Shown here: one piece after another, positions 62,501-63,503 of the stretch
Layout of the letters: every line of letters begins with the position of its first letter
Numbering within the stretch: position 1 is the stretch's first letter
Assembly: GCF_000321225.1 (NCBI RefSeq)
Contig: NW_004450479.1
Location: 2,305,365-2,369,364, forward strand
Length of the DNA stretch: 64,000 bases
Direction: 5' to 3'
Source: Odobenus rosmarus divergens
Taxonomy: Eukaryota; Chordata; Mammalia; Carnivora; Odobenidae
Translations under genes and position numbers: made by a program
Notes under the pieces: generated by a model
Databases searched by the model: none
Seen by the model: the letters and a program-made list of their open reading frames with translations, nothing else
Told to the model about the DNA's origin: nothing

Positions 62501-63503
62501 TTAAGATAAATTCTGTAACTTTCTGGAATGTCCTTCGTTGTGATGATCTGTAACTCCTTCCGTAAAAAGCACATATCACCTGCACCTCGTGTTCCCTCCC
62601 TGGAGCATGCGTACTCCTCTTGGTGTGTGTCCCAGTTAGCTGCTTTAATTTGGGCTCAAATAAAATACTTTTCCTGTTTTGTTTTTCTTTTTTTAAGATT
62701 TCGTTTTTATGTGGAGCACCTGACTGGTTCGGTCGGTGGAGTGTGTGACTTTGATCTTGGGGTTGTGAGTTGGAGGCCCACGTTGGGTGTGGAGCCTACT
62801 TAAAAAAAAAAAAAAAAACTAACAAAAAAATCAATTTAAAGATTTTATTTTTAAGTCATCTCTACACCCAACGTGGTGCTCCAACTCACAACCCTGAGAT
62901 CAAGAGTCGTCCACTCCACCAGCTGAGCCAGCCAGGTGCCCCATCTCCTTTATTTATGTATTTTCTTAATTAAACAAAAAAAGGTTTGTTCATTTTGGGT
63001 CACCAGGGGCAAGGCATGATGATATACCATAAAGCTTCTCAAAAGCAGGCTATTCGATAGAAGAGTAATAAAAGTAAAAACCAAACATATGCTAGGAAGA
63101 TGGCTGGCGAGGCAGACACTGAAGTGGGAGGTGAGTGAAATCACGGGCAGACTCTACTCCTGGCACGTCTGCATCCAACCTGTGACAAACGCTCATTTGT
63201 ATAATCAGATCATCATTATAAACAGCTATAAACACACACACAATACCTGTGACATGTTCCAAAGATGTGCCTTAGGTCACTGTCAAGGTCACCTGGTGAA
63301 GAAGCGTTCGAGCAAAGAAGGGTACAAAGCAACACCAGGTCATTCTCTGATAAGGGAATGTCAAATTTTTCCACTGCAAAAAGGATAATCAGGCCCATTC
63401 TCAATTTACTCCTCACTGGGCTGTCTTCAGGCAGAGGGTTCCCAATTCTTTCCAGAAATGGCGCAGCTTGTTTTTTCAAATACTCCCACAGGTTTCTCTT
63501 CAC
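2191..63503 (-). CDS. RNF213: RNF213 (mysterin), partial coding region, 44 exons, giant AAA+ ATPase / E3 ubiquitin ligase
   Basis: RNF213 is a cytosolic AAA+ ATPase fused to an E3 ubiquitin ligase. Family knowledge links it to lipid droplets, to ubiquitin coating of intracellular bacteria through its RZ finger, and to moyamoya vascular disease. The sequence shows a P-loop GVGKS across 35870/35004, two full ATPase units in one exon (GETGCGKT with [13 protein letters not shown] with LDEVG) and a C3HC4 RING at 11664-11846. Distances between the Walker lysines and glutamates equal those in human (K2426, E2488, K2775, E2845), which fixes the numbering. All 44 exons join in phase with no in-frame stop, so the gene looks intact. 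Start codon and 5' exons lie beyond 64000; the RZ finger and C-terminus lie beyond position 1. If the giant exon is human exon 29, as I recall, window exon n is human exon n+9. Identity is near certain; single boundaries are inferred from splice rules. Confidence 0.98.
2536..2778 (-). CDS. RNF213: RNF213 window exon 43
   Basis: 243 nt, 81 codons. Acceptor ttttcccatcag, donor gtaaga. It reads [19 protein letters not shown] to LAFSPADMV. The + strand ORFs across this exon are antisense. Confidence 0.94.
3060..3244 (+). mobile_element. Can-SINE
   Basis: Head GGGGCACCTGGGGGGCTCAG, CT-rich middle, tail AAATAAATAAATCTTAAAA. Confidence 0.92.
3375..3485 (-). CDS. RNF213: RNF213 window exon 42
   Basis: 111 nt, 37 codons, phase 0. 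Acceptor ctttttgcttcag, donor gtgagt. It reads [20 protein letters not shown] to NLHPKPE. Confidence 0.93.
4269..4391 (-). CDS. RNF213: RNF213 window exon 41
   Basis: 123 nt, 41 codons, phase 0. Acceptor tgggctttgcag, donor gtaaga. It reads [20 protein letters not shown] to [19 protein letters not shown] is conserved. Confidence 0.94.
4831..5000 (-). mobile_element. Can-SINE with target-site duplication
   Basis: Long poly-T, AAGATTTTATCTATTTGTCA, head ending CCCCCCAGGGGCCCC. Flanked by AAGCTGAATTACT and AAGCTGAGTTACT. Confidence 0.93.
5263..5462 (-). CDS. RNF213: RNF213 window exon 40 (E3 shell)
   Basis: 200 nt. Acceptor cccccctctctcag, donor gtgagg. It reads [19 protein letters not shown] to QEAAVQQ, phase 0 exit. 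[20 protein letters not shown] is strongly conserved with human. Confidence 0.94.
5691..5901 (-). CDS. RNF213: RNF213 window exon 39 (E3 shell), probable GC donor
   Basis: 211 nt. Acceptor ctttcttccctag. It reads [20 protein letters not shown] to [11 protein letters not shown] plus one G. The only GT near the end (GGCAG before gtctcc, ending the exon at 5687) gives phase 2 and breaks the frame with exon 40. A GC donor four bases earlier (GGCTCAG before gcaggt) gives phase 1 and joins correctly as Gly-Ser-Gly-Ser-Ala-Glu. Confidence 0.86.
5902..6436 (-). other. Intron between exons 38 and 39
   Basis: I see no repeat, RNA gene or exon here. Confidence 0.5.
6437..6548 (-). CDS. RNF213: RNF213 window exon 38 (E3 shell)
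   Basis: 112 nt. Acceptor ttctctttccatag, donor gtgagt. It reads [19 protein letters not shown] to [10 protein letters not shown], phase 0 exit. It lies beyond a 3.9-kb intron that contains the hAT-Charlie element. Confidence 0.92.
6605..6690. repeat. Degenerate CTAC/CTAT/ATAC microsatellite
   Basis: Runs of CTACCTACCTACCTATC followed by TATACATATATACATAC units, next to a SINE. Confidence 0.8.
6732..6914 (-). mobile_element. Can-SINE
   Basis: AAGATTTTATTTATTGATTT start, GATGCGGGGCTCGATCCCAG centre, head ending CACCCAGGCGCCCC. TGAAAATATTTTA repeats on both sides as target-site duplication. Confidence 0.93.
6965..8325 (+). mobile_element. hAT-Charlie DNA transposon, Charlie1a-like, about 1.35 kb
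   Basis: The left end reads TTCTCAGACTTTTTGGTTTC and then TTGAGAACCCCAAAAAGCTT; the right end has TTTTGACCCTGCGGATGC and GAGGTCCACAGACAGGCACT. The interior follows the same long nonautonomous element (for example GTTGCAATGTGCAATCTGAG and CTTTTGCTTGTTTTC). It looks near full length, old and non-coding. The subfamily name is from memory. Confidence 0.65.
8682..8862 (+). mobile_element. Can-SINE
   Basis: Head GGGATACCTGGTGGCTCAGT, body GGTCATGATTGCGGGGTCCC, tail AAATGAATAAATCTTAAAAA. Lies head to tail with the next SINE. Confidence 0.92.
8880..9063 (+). mobile_element. Can-SINE, tandem with the preceding copy
   Basis: Head GAGGCGCTTGGGTGGCTCAG, tail AAATAAATACACCTTAAAAA. AATCAGTTCTG / AATGAGTTCTG flank it. 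Confidence 0.92.
9343..9540 (+). mobile_element. Can-SINE with long target-site duplication
   Basis: Head GGGCGCCTGGGTGGCTCAGT, tail CAAATAAATAAATAAAATCT. The duplication TTAAAAACCACTTTAA flanks it almost perfectly, indicating a fairly young insertion. Confidence 0.95.
9800..9972 (-). mobile_element. Can-SINE
   Basis: GAGA tract, CGACGCGGGGCTCGATCCCA, head ending CCCCCAGGCGCCCC. Short TTGGAAC repeats flank it. Confidence 0.92.
10609..10708 (-). CDS. RNF213: RNF213 window exon 37 (E3 shell)
   Basis: 100 nt, too short to stand out as an ORF. Acceptor ctccctctggcttaag, donor gtgagc. It reads [20 protein letters not shown] to LKLLLKY plus AG. Confidence 0.92.
10808..10977 (-). CDS. RNF213: RNF213 window exon 36 (E3 shell)
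   Basis: 170 nt. The acceptor is AAG (ccattcccaag) and the donor gtaagt. It reads [20 protein letters not shown] to LLRDTSQ plus [12 protein letters not shown] is conserved. Confidence 0.92.
11664..11846 (-). CDS. RNF213: RNF213 window exon 35, RING finger
   Basis: 183 nt. Acceptor tgcttggattctag, donor gtagat. It reads [20 protein letters not shown] to TVSQEH plus AG. All eight C3HC4 zinc ligands are present: CPVC, then C-D-H, FCLSC, and CPFC. The RING recruits E2 enzymes in the classical model, although work on this protein shows ligase activity also depends on the RZ finger. The position of human Arg4019 is Ser and that of His4016 is Phe here; Asp4013, His4014 and Pro4033 are kept. Confidence 0.97.
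11960..12060 (-). CDS. RNF213: RNF213 window exon 34 (approach to the RING)
   Basis: 101 nt. Acceptor ccctctctccatcag, donor gtgaga. It reads [19 protein letters not shown] to DQASKTLA plus AG. A perfect internal GTAAGT at 11991-11996 would cut the exon short, but that joins exon 35 out of frame and loses the conserved CKDQASKTL segment, so the later donor is preferred. Confidence 0.9.
12375..12606 (-). mobile_element. Can-SINE with expanded purine tract
   Basis: GAGA tract expanded to GAGGGGAGGGG repeats, head ending CCACTCAGGTGCCCC. AGATATTTCAAA is duplicated on both sides. Confidence 0.94.
13427..13627 (-). mobile_element. Can-SINE
   Basis: AAAGATTTTTTACTTATTTA start, GAGA tract, head ending CACCCAGACACCCC. 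AAATGACATGTGTTTTT / AAATGATATGTGTTTTT flank it. Confidence 0.93.
13690..14516 (+). mobile_element. L1 LINE 3' fragment (ORF2 end and 3' UTR), old
   Basis: The sequence follows the L1 ORF2 C-terminal region (AATGCAAATCAAAGCCACAA, GTGGAAAACAGTTCAGTGGT, GACCCAGCAATTCCATTTGC) and the 3' end (ATGTGATGTATATTTTACCT). Open frames here are broken by indels; it encodes no working protein. Confidence 0.9.
14655..14704. repeat. (CTAT/CCAT)n microsatellite
   Basis: Irregular tandem tetranucleotides CTATCTATCCATCTATCTAC then CCATCCATCCACCCATCC. Confidence 0.9.
16463..16583 (-). CDS. RNF213: RNF213 window exon 33 (E3 module)
   Basis: 121 nt. Acceptor agccctctctcacag, donor gtgagt. It reads [19 protein letters not shown] to [10 protein letters not shown], phase 0 exit. 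Followed by a 4.4-kb intron loaded with LINE and SINE copies. Confidence 0.93.
17199..17380 (-). CDS. RNF213: RNF213 window exon 32 (E3 module)
   Basis: 182 nt. Acceptor ctctgtccccccag, donor gtgaga. It reads [20 protein letters not shown] to ARDVIREV plus [11 protein letters not shown] is conserved. Confidence 0.93.
17729..17947 (-). CDS. RNF213: RNF213 window exon 31 (E3 module)
   Basis: 219 nt, 73 codons. Acceptor gtttctcatcccag; donor is a weak gtatgg after GAGCTA. It reads [20 protein letters not shown] to NTRLDGHEL. By recalled human sequence it is about two residues longer near its end. The weak donor is accepted because it joins exon 32 in frame at the expected place. Confidence 0.86.
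18696..18945. mobile_element. Head-to-head Can-SINE chimera
   Basis: Begins as a forward SINE (GGGGCGCCTGGGTGGCTCAG) to about 18885, then continues as the reverse head of a SINE (GATCATGACCTGAGCCAAAG to CCACCCAGGTGCCCC). Both ends are 5' heads and no A-tail is present. AGGAGACT flanks the whole unit on both sides. Confidence 0.85.
18985..19117 (-). mobile_element. Can-SINE, short older type
   Basis: TTTAAGTAGGCTACATGCCC, GTGGGGCTTGAACCCAGGAC, head ending GAGCCACCCAGGCCCCC. TTCCTAAGGATGTTTTATT left of it and TTCCTAAGAATATTTTATT after the next SINE suggest one original insertion site. Confidence 0.88.
19118..19225 (-). mobile_element. Can-SINE, short older type
   Basis: TTTTTAAGTAATCCGTACAC, ATGGGGCTCGAACTCACAAC, head ending AGCCAGTTGGACGCCCC. 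Directly follows the previous copy. Confidence 0.88.
19607..19761 (-). CDS. RNF213: RNF213 window exon 30 (E3 module)
   Basis: 155 nt. Acceptor tgctctcctctgcag, donor gtaagt. It reads [20 protein letters not shown] to [10 protein letters not shown] in phase 0. [10 protein letters not shown] is a family signature. Confidence 0.94.
20359..20582 (-). mobile_element. Can-SINE with long GA and G runs
   Basis: Poly-T, GAGAGAGA tract containing an 11-G run, GGGAGCCCGATGCAGGGCTC, head ending CCACCCAGGTGCCCC. Confidence 0.93.
20935..21080 (-). CDS. RNF213: RNF213 window exon 29 (E3 module)
   Basis: 146 nt. Acceptor tgcctgactgcag, donor gtgagc. It reads [19 protein letters not shown] to AHYITGAE plus one G. 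Contains the conserved [14 protein letters not shown]. Confidence 0.94.
21859..21985 (+). mobile_element. Can-SINE, short older type
   Basis: Head GGGGCACCTGGCTGGCTCCG, TTTCGAGCCCCATGCTGTAT, tail AAAATAAAATCTTAAAAAAT. ATGTGATTC duplicated on both sides. Confidence 0.92.
22099..22290 (-). CDS. RNF213: RNF213 window exon 28 (E3 module)
   Basis: 192 nt. Acceptor cttccctgcgctgcag, donor gtaaat. It reads [19 protein letters not shown] to [11 protein letters not shown] plus AG. The DLWMFIF and LLNIPLV strings are strongly conserved in RNF213. Confidence 0.94.
22291..24434 (-). other. Intron between exons 27 and 28
   Basis: 2.1 kb without any Can-SINE, which is unusual for this window. I see no exon, RNA gene or clear repeat in it. 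Confidence 0.5.
24435..24573 (-). CDS. RNF213: RNF213 window exon 27
   Basis: 139 nt. Acceptor tctgctcttttgcag, donor gtactg. It reads [19 protein letters not shown] to [10 protein letters not shown] plus AG, completed to Arg by exon 28. Confidence 0.9.
24665..24803 (-). CDS. RNF213: RNF213 window exon 26 (hinge / start of E3 module)
   Basis: 139 nt. Acceptor catacacatgcag, donor gtgcag. It reads [19 protein letters not shown] to [10 protein letters not shown] plus one G that becomes Ala with exon 27. Confidence 0.9.
25006..25151 (-). CDS. RNF213: RNF213 window exon 25 (acidic low-complexity hinge segment)
   Basis: 146 nt. Acceptor gtgcttctgttgcag, donor gtgagt. It reads [20 protein letters not shown] to CAERGRSN, rich in Gly, Glu and Ala and probably disordered. 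I do not recognise it by sequence. It is called because exon 24 leaves phase 1 and exon 26 begins phase 0, so a bridging exon of this phase is required and this one has strong sites on both ends. Confidence 0.82.
25623..25742 (-). CDS. RNF213: RNF213 window exon 24 (AAA+ core to hinge)
   Basis: 120 nt. Acceptor ccacttcccacag region (tcccacag), donor gtaagt after GAGT. It reads [19 protein letters not shown] to [11 protein letters not shown] plus T. Of two overlapping GT choices only this one keeps frame with exon 25 (T joined to CG gives Ser). Confidence 0.92.
26521..26639 (-). CDS. RNF213: RNF213 window exon 23 (AAA+ core)
   Basis: 119 nt. Acceptor ttgttttaaaatag, donor gtagga. It reads [19 protein letters not shown] to GASYVGFHG plus one G. 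Contains the conserved VYFITKLSR strand. Confidence 0.93.
26778..26970 (-). mobile_element. Can-SINE
   Basis: Poly-T, AAGATTTTATTTATTTATTT, head ending CCACCCAGGCACCCC. Tandem with the next copy. Confidence 0.94.
26984..27178 (-). mobile_element. Can-SINE, tandem copy
   Basis: ATTTTTATTTATTTATTTGA start, head ending CCCCAGGTGCCGC. AGATAAGTTTC before the first copy and AGATAAATTTC after this one bracket the pair, so one SINE probably landed beside or in the tail of the other. Confidence 0.93.
27878..27973 (-). CDS. RNF213: RNF213 window exon 22 (AAA+ core)
   Basis: 96 nt. Acceptor ctttttctttcag, donor gtatgt. It reads [20 protein letters not shown] to SAQLIASA, sharing split Gln and Lys codons with its neighbours. 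Short but unambiguous by similarity and phase. Confidence 0.93.
28343..28479 (-). CDS. RNF213: RNF213 window exon 21 (AAA+ core)
   Basis: 137 nt. Acceptor tgactttgcag, donor gtgagg after CCA. It reads [19 protein letters not shown] to [10 protein letters not shown] plus CA, completed to Gln by exon 22. The LQQFDTE core is family-typical. Confidence 0.92.
28654..28860 (+). mobile_element. Can-SINE, young form
   Basis: Head GGGGCACCTGGGTGGCTCAG, GGGATCGAGCCCCGCATCGG, CTTGTGTTCCCTCTCTCGCT, tail AAAATCTTTAAAAAATAATA. AAAAAATGAGGCA flanks both sides. The CTTGTGTTCCCTCTC motif is what suggests an arctoid carnivoran. Confidence 0.95.
28861..30267 (-). other. Intron 3' of the giant exon, with L2-like relic
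   Basis: 29490-30110 resembles a decayed L2/MIR-type element in forward orientation (TTTGCTCAAGTAGGAACCTC, later a TTGTTGAAGTGAA end). No exon lies here; + strand ORFs at 29574 and 29659 are chance frames. Confidence 0.4.
30268..33876 (-). CDS. RNF213: RNF213 window exon 20, giant exon with catalytic AAA3 and AAA4
   Basis: A 3,609-nt exon of exactly 1,203 codons, phase 0 at both ends (acceptor ctcccctttctag, donor gtgata). It starts [16 protein letters not shown] and ends ERRVIFTE, human residues about 2115-3317. AAA3 has Walker A GETGCGKT (Lys at codon 312, plus position near 32942) and Walker [12 protein letters not shown]4 has Walker A GKPGSSKS (codon 661) and Walker B VVVLDEVG (codon 731). 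These match human K2426, E2488, K2775 and E2845 in spacing. In the family, ATP binding and hydrolysis here drive assembly and the ligase's anti-pathogen and lipid-droplet roles. Several + strand ORFs opposite it are antisense shadows. No stop or frameshift. Confidence 0.98.
34463..34618 (-). CDS. RNF213: RNF213 window exon 19 (AAA2)
   Basis: 156 nt, 52 codons, phase 0 both sides. It reads [20 protein letters not shown] to TLPKTPSRR. Acceptor tctgtctctag, donor gtgtgt after CGG. The run of hydrophobic residues is a buried core segment, not a predicted membrane helix in this soluble family. Confidence 0.92.
34811..35004 (-). CDS. RNF213: RNF213 window exon 18 (AAA2, P-loop second half)
   Basis: 194 nt. 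Acceptor aatgttacag, donor gtacgt. It opens with [20 protein letters not shown], so the P-loop Gly-Lys-Ser is split by the intron after the first base of the Gly codon, and ends [11 protein letters not shown] in phase 0. Confidence 0.93.
35028..35207 (+). mobile_element. Can-SINE, 5'-truncated
   Basis: Starts inside the head at GTGGGTTAAGCGTCTGACTC, GAGCCCCACGTTGGGCTCCT, tail CAAATAAACAAAATCTTAAA. Lies only 24 bases 5' of exon 18's acceptor. Confidence 0.9.
35870..37025 (-). CDS. RNF213: RNF213 window exon 17 (1,156 nt, linker and start of AAA+ core)
   Basis: Long exon reading [20 protein letters not shown] to [12 protein letters not shown] plus one G. Acceptor tccatttgccacag, donor gtaatg. 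Its last residues and the first of exon 18 form [13 protein letters not shown], a P-loop (GxxxxGKS type) of the AAA2 unit, which in the published mouse structure holds nucleotide as a structural site. A 46-bp stretch inside it (36800-36845, encoding part of [15 protein letters not shown]) recurs inverted at 38587-38632. About human residues 1613-1998. Fairly CpG-rich. Confidence 0.95.
37743..37907 (-). CDS. RNF213: RNF213 window exon 16 (linker)
   Basis: 165 nt, 55 codons, symmetric phase 0. It reads [20 protein letters not shown] to [10 protein letters not shown]. Acceptor cagttccacag, donor gtgaga. Exons 15 and 16 together could be skipped without a frameshift. Confidence 0.92.
38026..38166 (-). 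CDS. RNF213: RNF213 window exon 15 (linker)
   Basis: 141 nt, 47 codons, phase 0 on both sides. It reads [19 protein letters not shown] to [10 protein letters not shown]. Acceptor tcctgtcccaacag, donor gtgagc. The intron 5' of it carries an inverted copy of part of exon 17, which may pair in the pre-mRNA around exons 15 and 16. Confidence 0.9.
38587..38632 (+). repeat. 46-bp inverted copy of part of exon 17
   Basis: This + strand stretch starts CTGTTGGAGGCCATCAGCAG and matches the minus strand of exon 17 at 36845-36800 at 44 of 46 positions. Beyond it the similarity weakens, though KR-x-H-x-YL residues recur. It lies in the intron before exon 15, is preceded by an acceptor-like TTTGTTCGCTTCCAG, and is antisense to the gene. 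Confidence 0.9.
38833..39013 (+). mobile_element. Can-SINE inserted at the 5' edge of an L1
   Basis: Head GGGGGCGCCTGGGGGGCTCA, GGGATCGAGCCCCGCATCGG, tail CAGATAAATAAATATTTAAA. ATTTACAAATAGAT (38819-38832) and ATTTACAAATGGAT (39014-39027) are its target-site duplication. Confidence 0.94.
39021..39480 (+). mobile_element. Young carnivore L1, 5'-truncated 3' end
   Basis: Starts AATGGATAAAGAAGATGTGG, continues ATGGACTCTGAGAAACAAAC and ends ACATAACATAAAATAAAATT. Target-site duplication AAATTAATTTACA at 38813-38825 and 39481-39493. No ORF2 catalytic part remains. Confidence 0.93.
39495..39605 (+). mobile_element. Can-SINE, short older type
   Basis: Head GTGGTGCCCGGCTGGCTCAG, TCAAGCCCCATGTTGGGTGT, then TTTAAAGAAATTT. 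Confidence 0.85.
39807..40000 (-). mobile_element. Can-SINE
   Basis: Poly-T, AAGATTTTATTTATTTATTT, GATGCGGGACTCGATCCCGG, head ending CCACCCAGGCGCCC. GGAAAACTGGTTTT flanks both sides. Confidence 0.95.
40138..40355 (-). CDS. RNF213: RNF213 window exon 14 (linker)
   Basis: 218 nt. Acceptor tcctcgccccaag, donor gtaagt. It reads [19 protein letters not shown] to [12 protein letters not shown], phase 0 exit. Confidence 0.9.
41345..41510 (-). CDS. RNF213: RNF213 window exon 13 (linker)
   Basis: 166 nt. Acceptor tctgtcttgcag, donor gtacag. It reads [19 protein letters not shown] to [11 protein letters not shown], leaving one G that becomes Gly with exon 14. Coiled-coil-like heptads fit a linker helix. 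Confidence 0.9.
42382..42971 (-). CDS. RNF213: RNF213 window exon 12 (590 nt, arm to linker)
   Basis: The second longest of the N-terminal exons. It reads [20 protein letters not shown] to GVLHTLLNF, ending at a gtaagt donor. The acceptor is a less usual AAG (tatggtttcaaag) behind a pyrimidine-rich stretch, chosen because it is the only AG there that joins exon 11 in frame (Lys-Val-Asp-Val). The peptide is acidic and helical with no catalytic motif. Confidence 0.88.
42972..43965 (-). other. Intron between exons 11 and 12
   Basis: About 1 kb with no Can-SINE and no exon that I can support. The 190-codon minus frame at 43011-43583 is not RNF213-like and does not fit the required phase. Confidence 0.55.
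43966..44115 (-). CDS. RNF213: RNF213 window exon 11 (N-terminal arm)
   Basis: 150 nt. Acceptor ccttttttcttccag, donor gtgata. It reads [19 protein letters not shown] to KVKHLIK and leaves G, completed to Val by exon 12. Charged and probably coiled. The open frame runs 5' of the acceptor into the intron. Confidence 0.92.
44485..44658 (-). CDS. RNF213: RNF213 window exon 10 (N-terminal arm)
   Basis: 174 nt. Acceptor ctctgcctgatcag, donor a perfect gtaagt. It reads [20 protein letters not shown] to [11 protein letters not shown] and hands one A to exon 11 to make Lys. Helical throughout. Confidence 0.92.
45285..45865 (+). mobile_element. Old L1 3' fragment
   Basis: CAGCTTTGTTCATAATTGCA, GTGGTCCATCCAGACAATGG, AATATTATTTGGTGATAAAA and a later GTGGACTTTAGTTAATAATT follow the L1 3' region. 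Decayed, non-coding. Confidence 0.8.
46445..46646 (-). mobile_element. Can-SINE
   Basis: CAAAGATTTATTTATTGACT start, GGGAACACAAGCAAGGGGAG, head ending CCACCCAGGCGCCCC. Confidence 0.93.
46839..47019 (-). CDS. RNF213: RNF213 window exon 9 (N-terminal arm)
   Basis: 181 nt. Acceptor cattatcttatag, donor gtatgt. It reads [18 protein letters not shown] to [10 protein letters not shown], leaving one A that becomes Arg with exon 10. A (-) Can-SINE lies just 3' in the intron. Confidence 0.9.
47683..47887 (+). mobile_element. Can-SINE, young form
   Basis: Head GGGGCGCGGGTGGCTCAGTC (two bases lost), GGGATCGAGCCCCGCATCGG, CT-rich end, tail ACAAAATCTTTAAAAAAAAA. Confidence 0.94.
48040..48822. other. CpG-rich intronic block
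   Basis: CpG is dense here (about seven or eight per 60 bases around 48481-48600), far above the surrounding introns, for example GCATGCCGCCGGCGGTAACA and TCACCCGCGAGCGGCTGGGA. It abuts exon 8 and contains the Z-DNA-prone tract. No exon is supported inside it. An internal promoter or a hotspot of GC-biased gene conversion are possible explanations. Confidence 0.6.
48283..48360. repeat. Alternating purine-pyrimidine tract, Z-DNA-prone
   Basis: About 75 bases of CG, CA and TG dinucleotide steps such as CGCGCGCGCACACGCACGTA and CGCGCGCATGCGCACACACG. Confidence 0.85.
48824..48946 (-). CDS. RNF213: RNF213 window exon 8 (N-terminal arm)
   Basis: 123 nt, 41 codons, [19 protein letters not shown] to EAVSSACQ. 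Acceptor cattgtcctcgcag, donor gtgaac. It sits at the edge of an unusually CpG-rich block that fills the intron on its 3' side. Confidence 0.9.
49644..49733 (-). CDS. RNF213: RNF213 window exon 7 (N-terminal arm)
   Basis: 90 nt, 30 whole codons, [18 protein letters not shown] to EGRIKQ. Acceptor gtgggctttgcag, donor gtaccag. Symmetric phase 0 exon, so skipping would not shift the frame. Confidence 0.88.
50729..50825 (-). mobile_element. Can-SINE fragment, short type
   Basis: TTTTAAGTAGGCTCCATGCC, TGGGGCTTAAACTCACGACG, head end AGCCAGCCAGCTGC. Confidence 0.82.
50852..50982 (+). mobile_element. Can-SINE fragment, truncated
   Basis: Starts GTCGGTTAAGCATCTGGCCC, GGTCATGATCTCAGGGTCAT, A-rich AAACAAACAAAC end. 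Inverted relative to its neighbour. Confidence 0.82.
53469..53636 (-). CDS. RNF213: RNF213 window exon 6 (N-terminal arm)
   Basis: 168 nt, phase 0 on both sides, acceptor ctgctgcagcag, donor gtaagc. It reads [19 protein letters not shown] to [12 protein letters not shown]. The frame stays open for about 490 nt into the 5' intron, making a long chance ORF (53194-54126), which I do not count as coding. Confidence 0.9.
53637..56398 (-). other. Intron between exons 5 and 6
   Basis: 2.8 kb without Can-SINEs. Long + and - frames (53760-54425, 54372-54929, part of 53194-54126) come from GC-rich unique sequence and lack splice or family support. Nothing else seen. Confidence 0.5.
56399..56552 (-). 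CDS. RNF213: RNF213 window exon 5 (N-terminal arm)
   Basis: 154 nt. The acceptor is gcggggtag after a pyrimidine tract and the donor is a perfect gtaagt. One base completes Lys, then [17 protein letters not shown] to RIITLKPLV, phase 0 exit. The open frame runs on 5' of the acceptor as [13 protein letters not shown], but that part is intronic by phase. Confidence 0.88.
57669..57724 (-). CDS. RNF213: RNF213 window exon 4 (56-nt microexon-like)
   Basis: Only 56 nt, too short to stand out as an open frame. Acceptor cactgccctag, donor gtaagtag. It encodes [18 protein letters not shown] plus AA, completed to Lys by exon 5. The amphipathic leucine-rich helix and exact phase on both sides support it. 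Confidence 0.85.
58235..58457 (-). CDS. RNF213: RNF213 window exon 3 (N-terminal arm)
   Basis: 223 nt, acceptor ctcccttacacag. It reads [20 protein letters not shown] to TEVSSRNLE in phase 0. The chosen donor is GAG before gtctgt. A second in-frame donor, GAA before gtctct, would end the exon at 58256 and remove seven residues (VSSRNLE). The 3' boundary is therefore the least certain in this part of the gene. Confidence 0.8.
58590..58918 (+). mobile_element. Old L1 3' end
   Basis: AAAATGGATGAACCTTGAAG, ACAGAGTTTCGATTTGAAAA and ATTATGTGATGTATATATCT follow the L1 3' terminal sequence; decayed. Confidence 0.75.
59111..59307 (+). mobile_element. Young L1 3' end nested in the older L1
   Basis: Starts GACGATGGACTCTGAGAAAC and ends ATTAACATAACATAAAAAAA. 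Duplications AGATCTACTCTCT (59097-59109) and AGATATACTCTCT (59308-59320) flank it. Same family as the copy at 39021. Confidence 0.92.
59522..59559. repeat. (GT)n microsatellite
   Basis: About 19 uninterrupted GT units. Confidence 0.97.
59800..61069 (-). other. 3' part of intron between exons 2 and 3
   Basis: Decayed AT-rich sequence, possibly old LINE or DNA-transposon material around 60420-60960, but I cannot name it. No exon or RNA gene seen. Confidence 0.4.
61070..61267 (-). CDS. RNF213: RNF213 window exon 2 (N-terminal arm)
   Basis: 198 nt. The acceptor is gctcccttcccag and the donor is gtaagt. One base completes the split serine, then [15 protein letters not shown] runs to [10 protein letters not shown], and CA is carried over to give Gln with exon 3. 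The frame closes with a stop a few bases into the intron, so the donor is needed for continuity. Confidence 0.9.
62219..62438 (+). mobile_element. Can-SINE lacking its first bases
   Basis: Begins at GGCTCAGTCGTTGAGCGTCT, GGGATCGAGCCCCGCATCGG, CTTGTGTTCCCTCTCTTGCT, then tail AAATAAATAAATAAAATCTT followed by a second (AAAT)n run. Confidence 0.94.
62712..62818 (+). mobile_element. Can-SINE, short older type
   Basis: Head GTGGAGCACCTGACTGGTTC, GAGGCCCACGTTGGGTGTGG, poly-A. First arm of an inverted pair. Confidence 0.88.
62836..62942 (-). mobile_element. Can-SINE, short older type, inverted partner
   Basis: TTTAAAGATTTTATTTTTAA, TACACCCAACGTGGTGCTCC, head ending GAGCCAGCCAGGTGCCCC. Only 17 bases separate it from the forward copy. 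Confidence 0.9.
63247..63503 (-). CDS. RNF213: RNF213 window exon 1 (N-terminal arm)
   Basis: This is the most 5' exon I can place, 257 nt, entered in phase 0 after ctcctgggaccag and left after CACAG before gtattg. It reads from [11 protein letters not shown] to [10 protein letters not shown], with the last serine codon split into exon 2. About human residues 595-680. It is helix-rich and belongs to the N-terminal arm. No further exon is evident between it and the window end. Confidence 0.88.
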
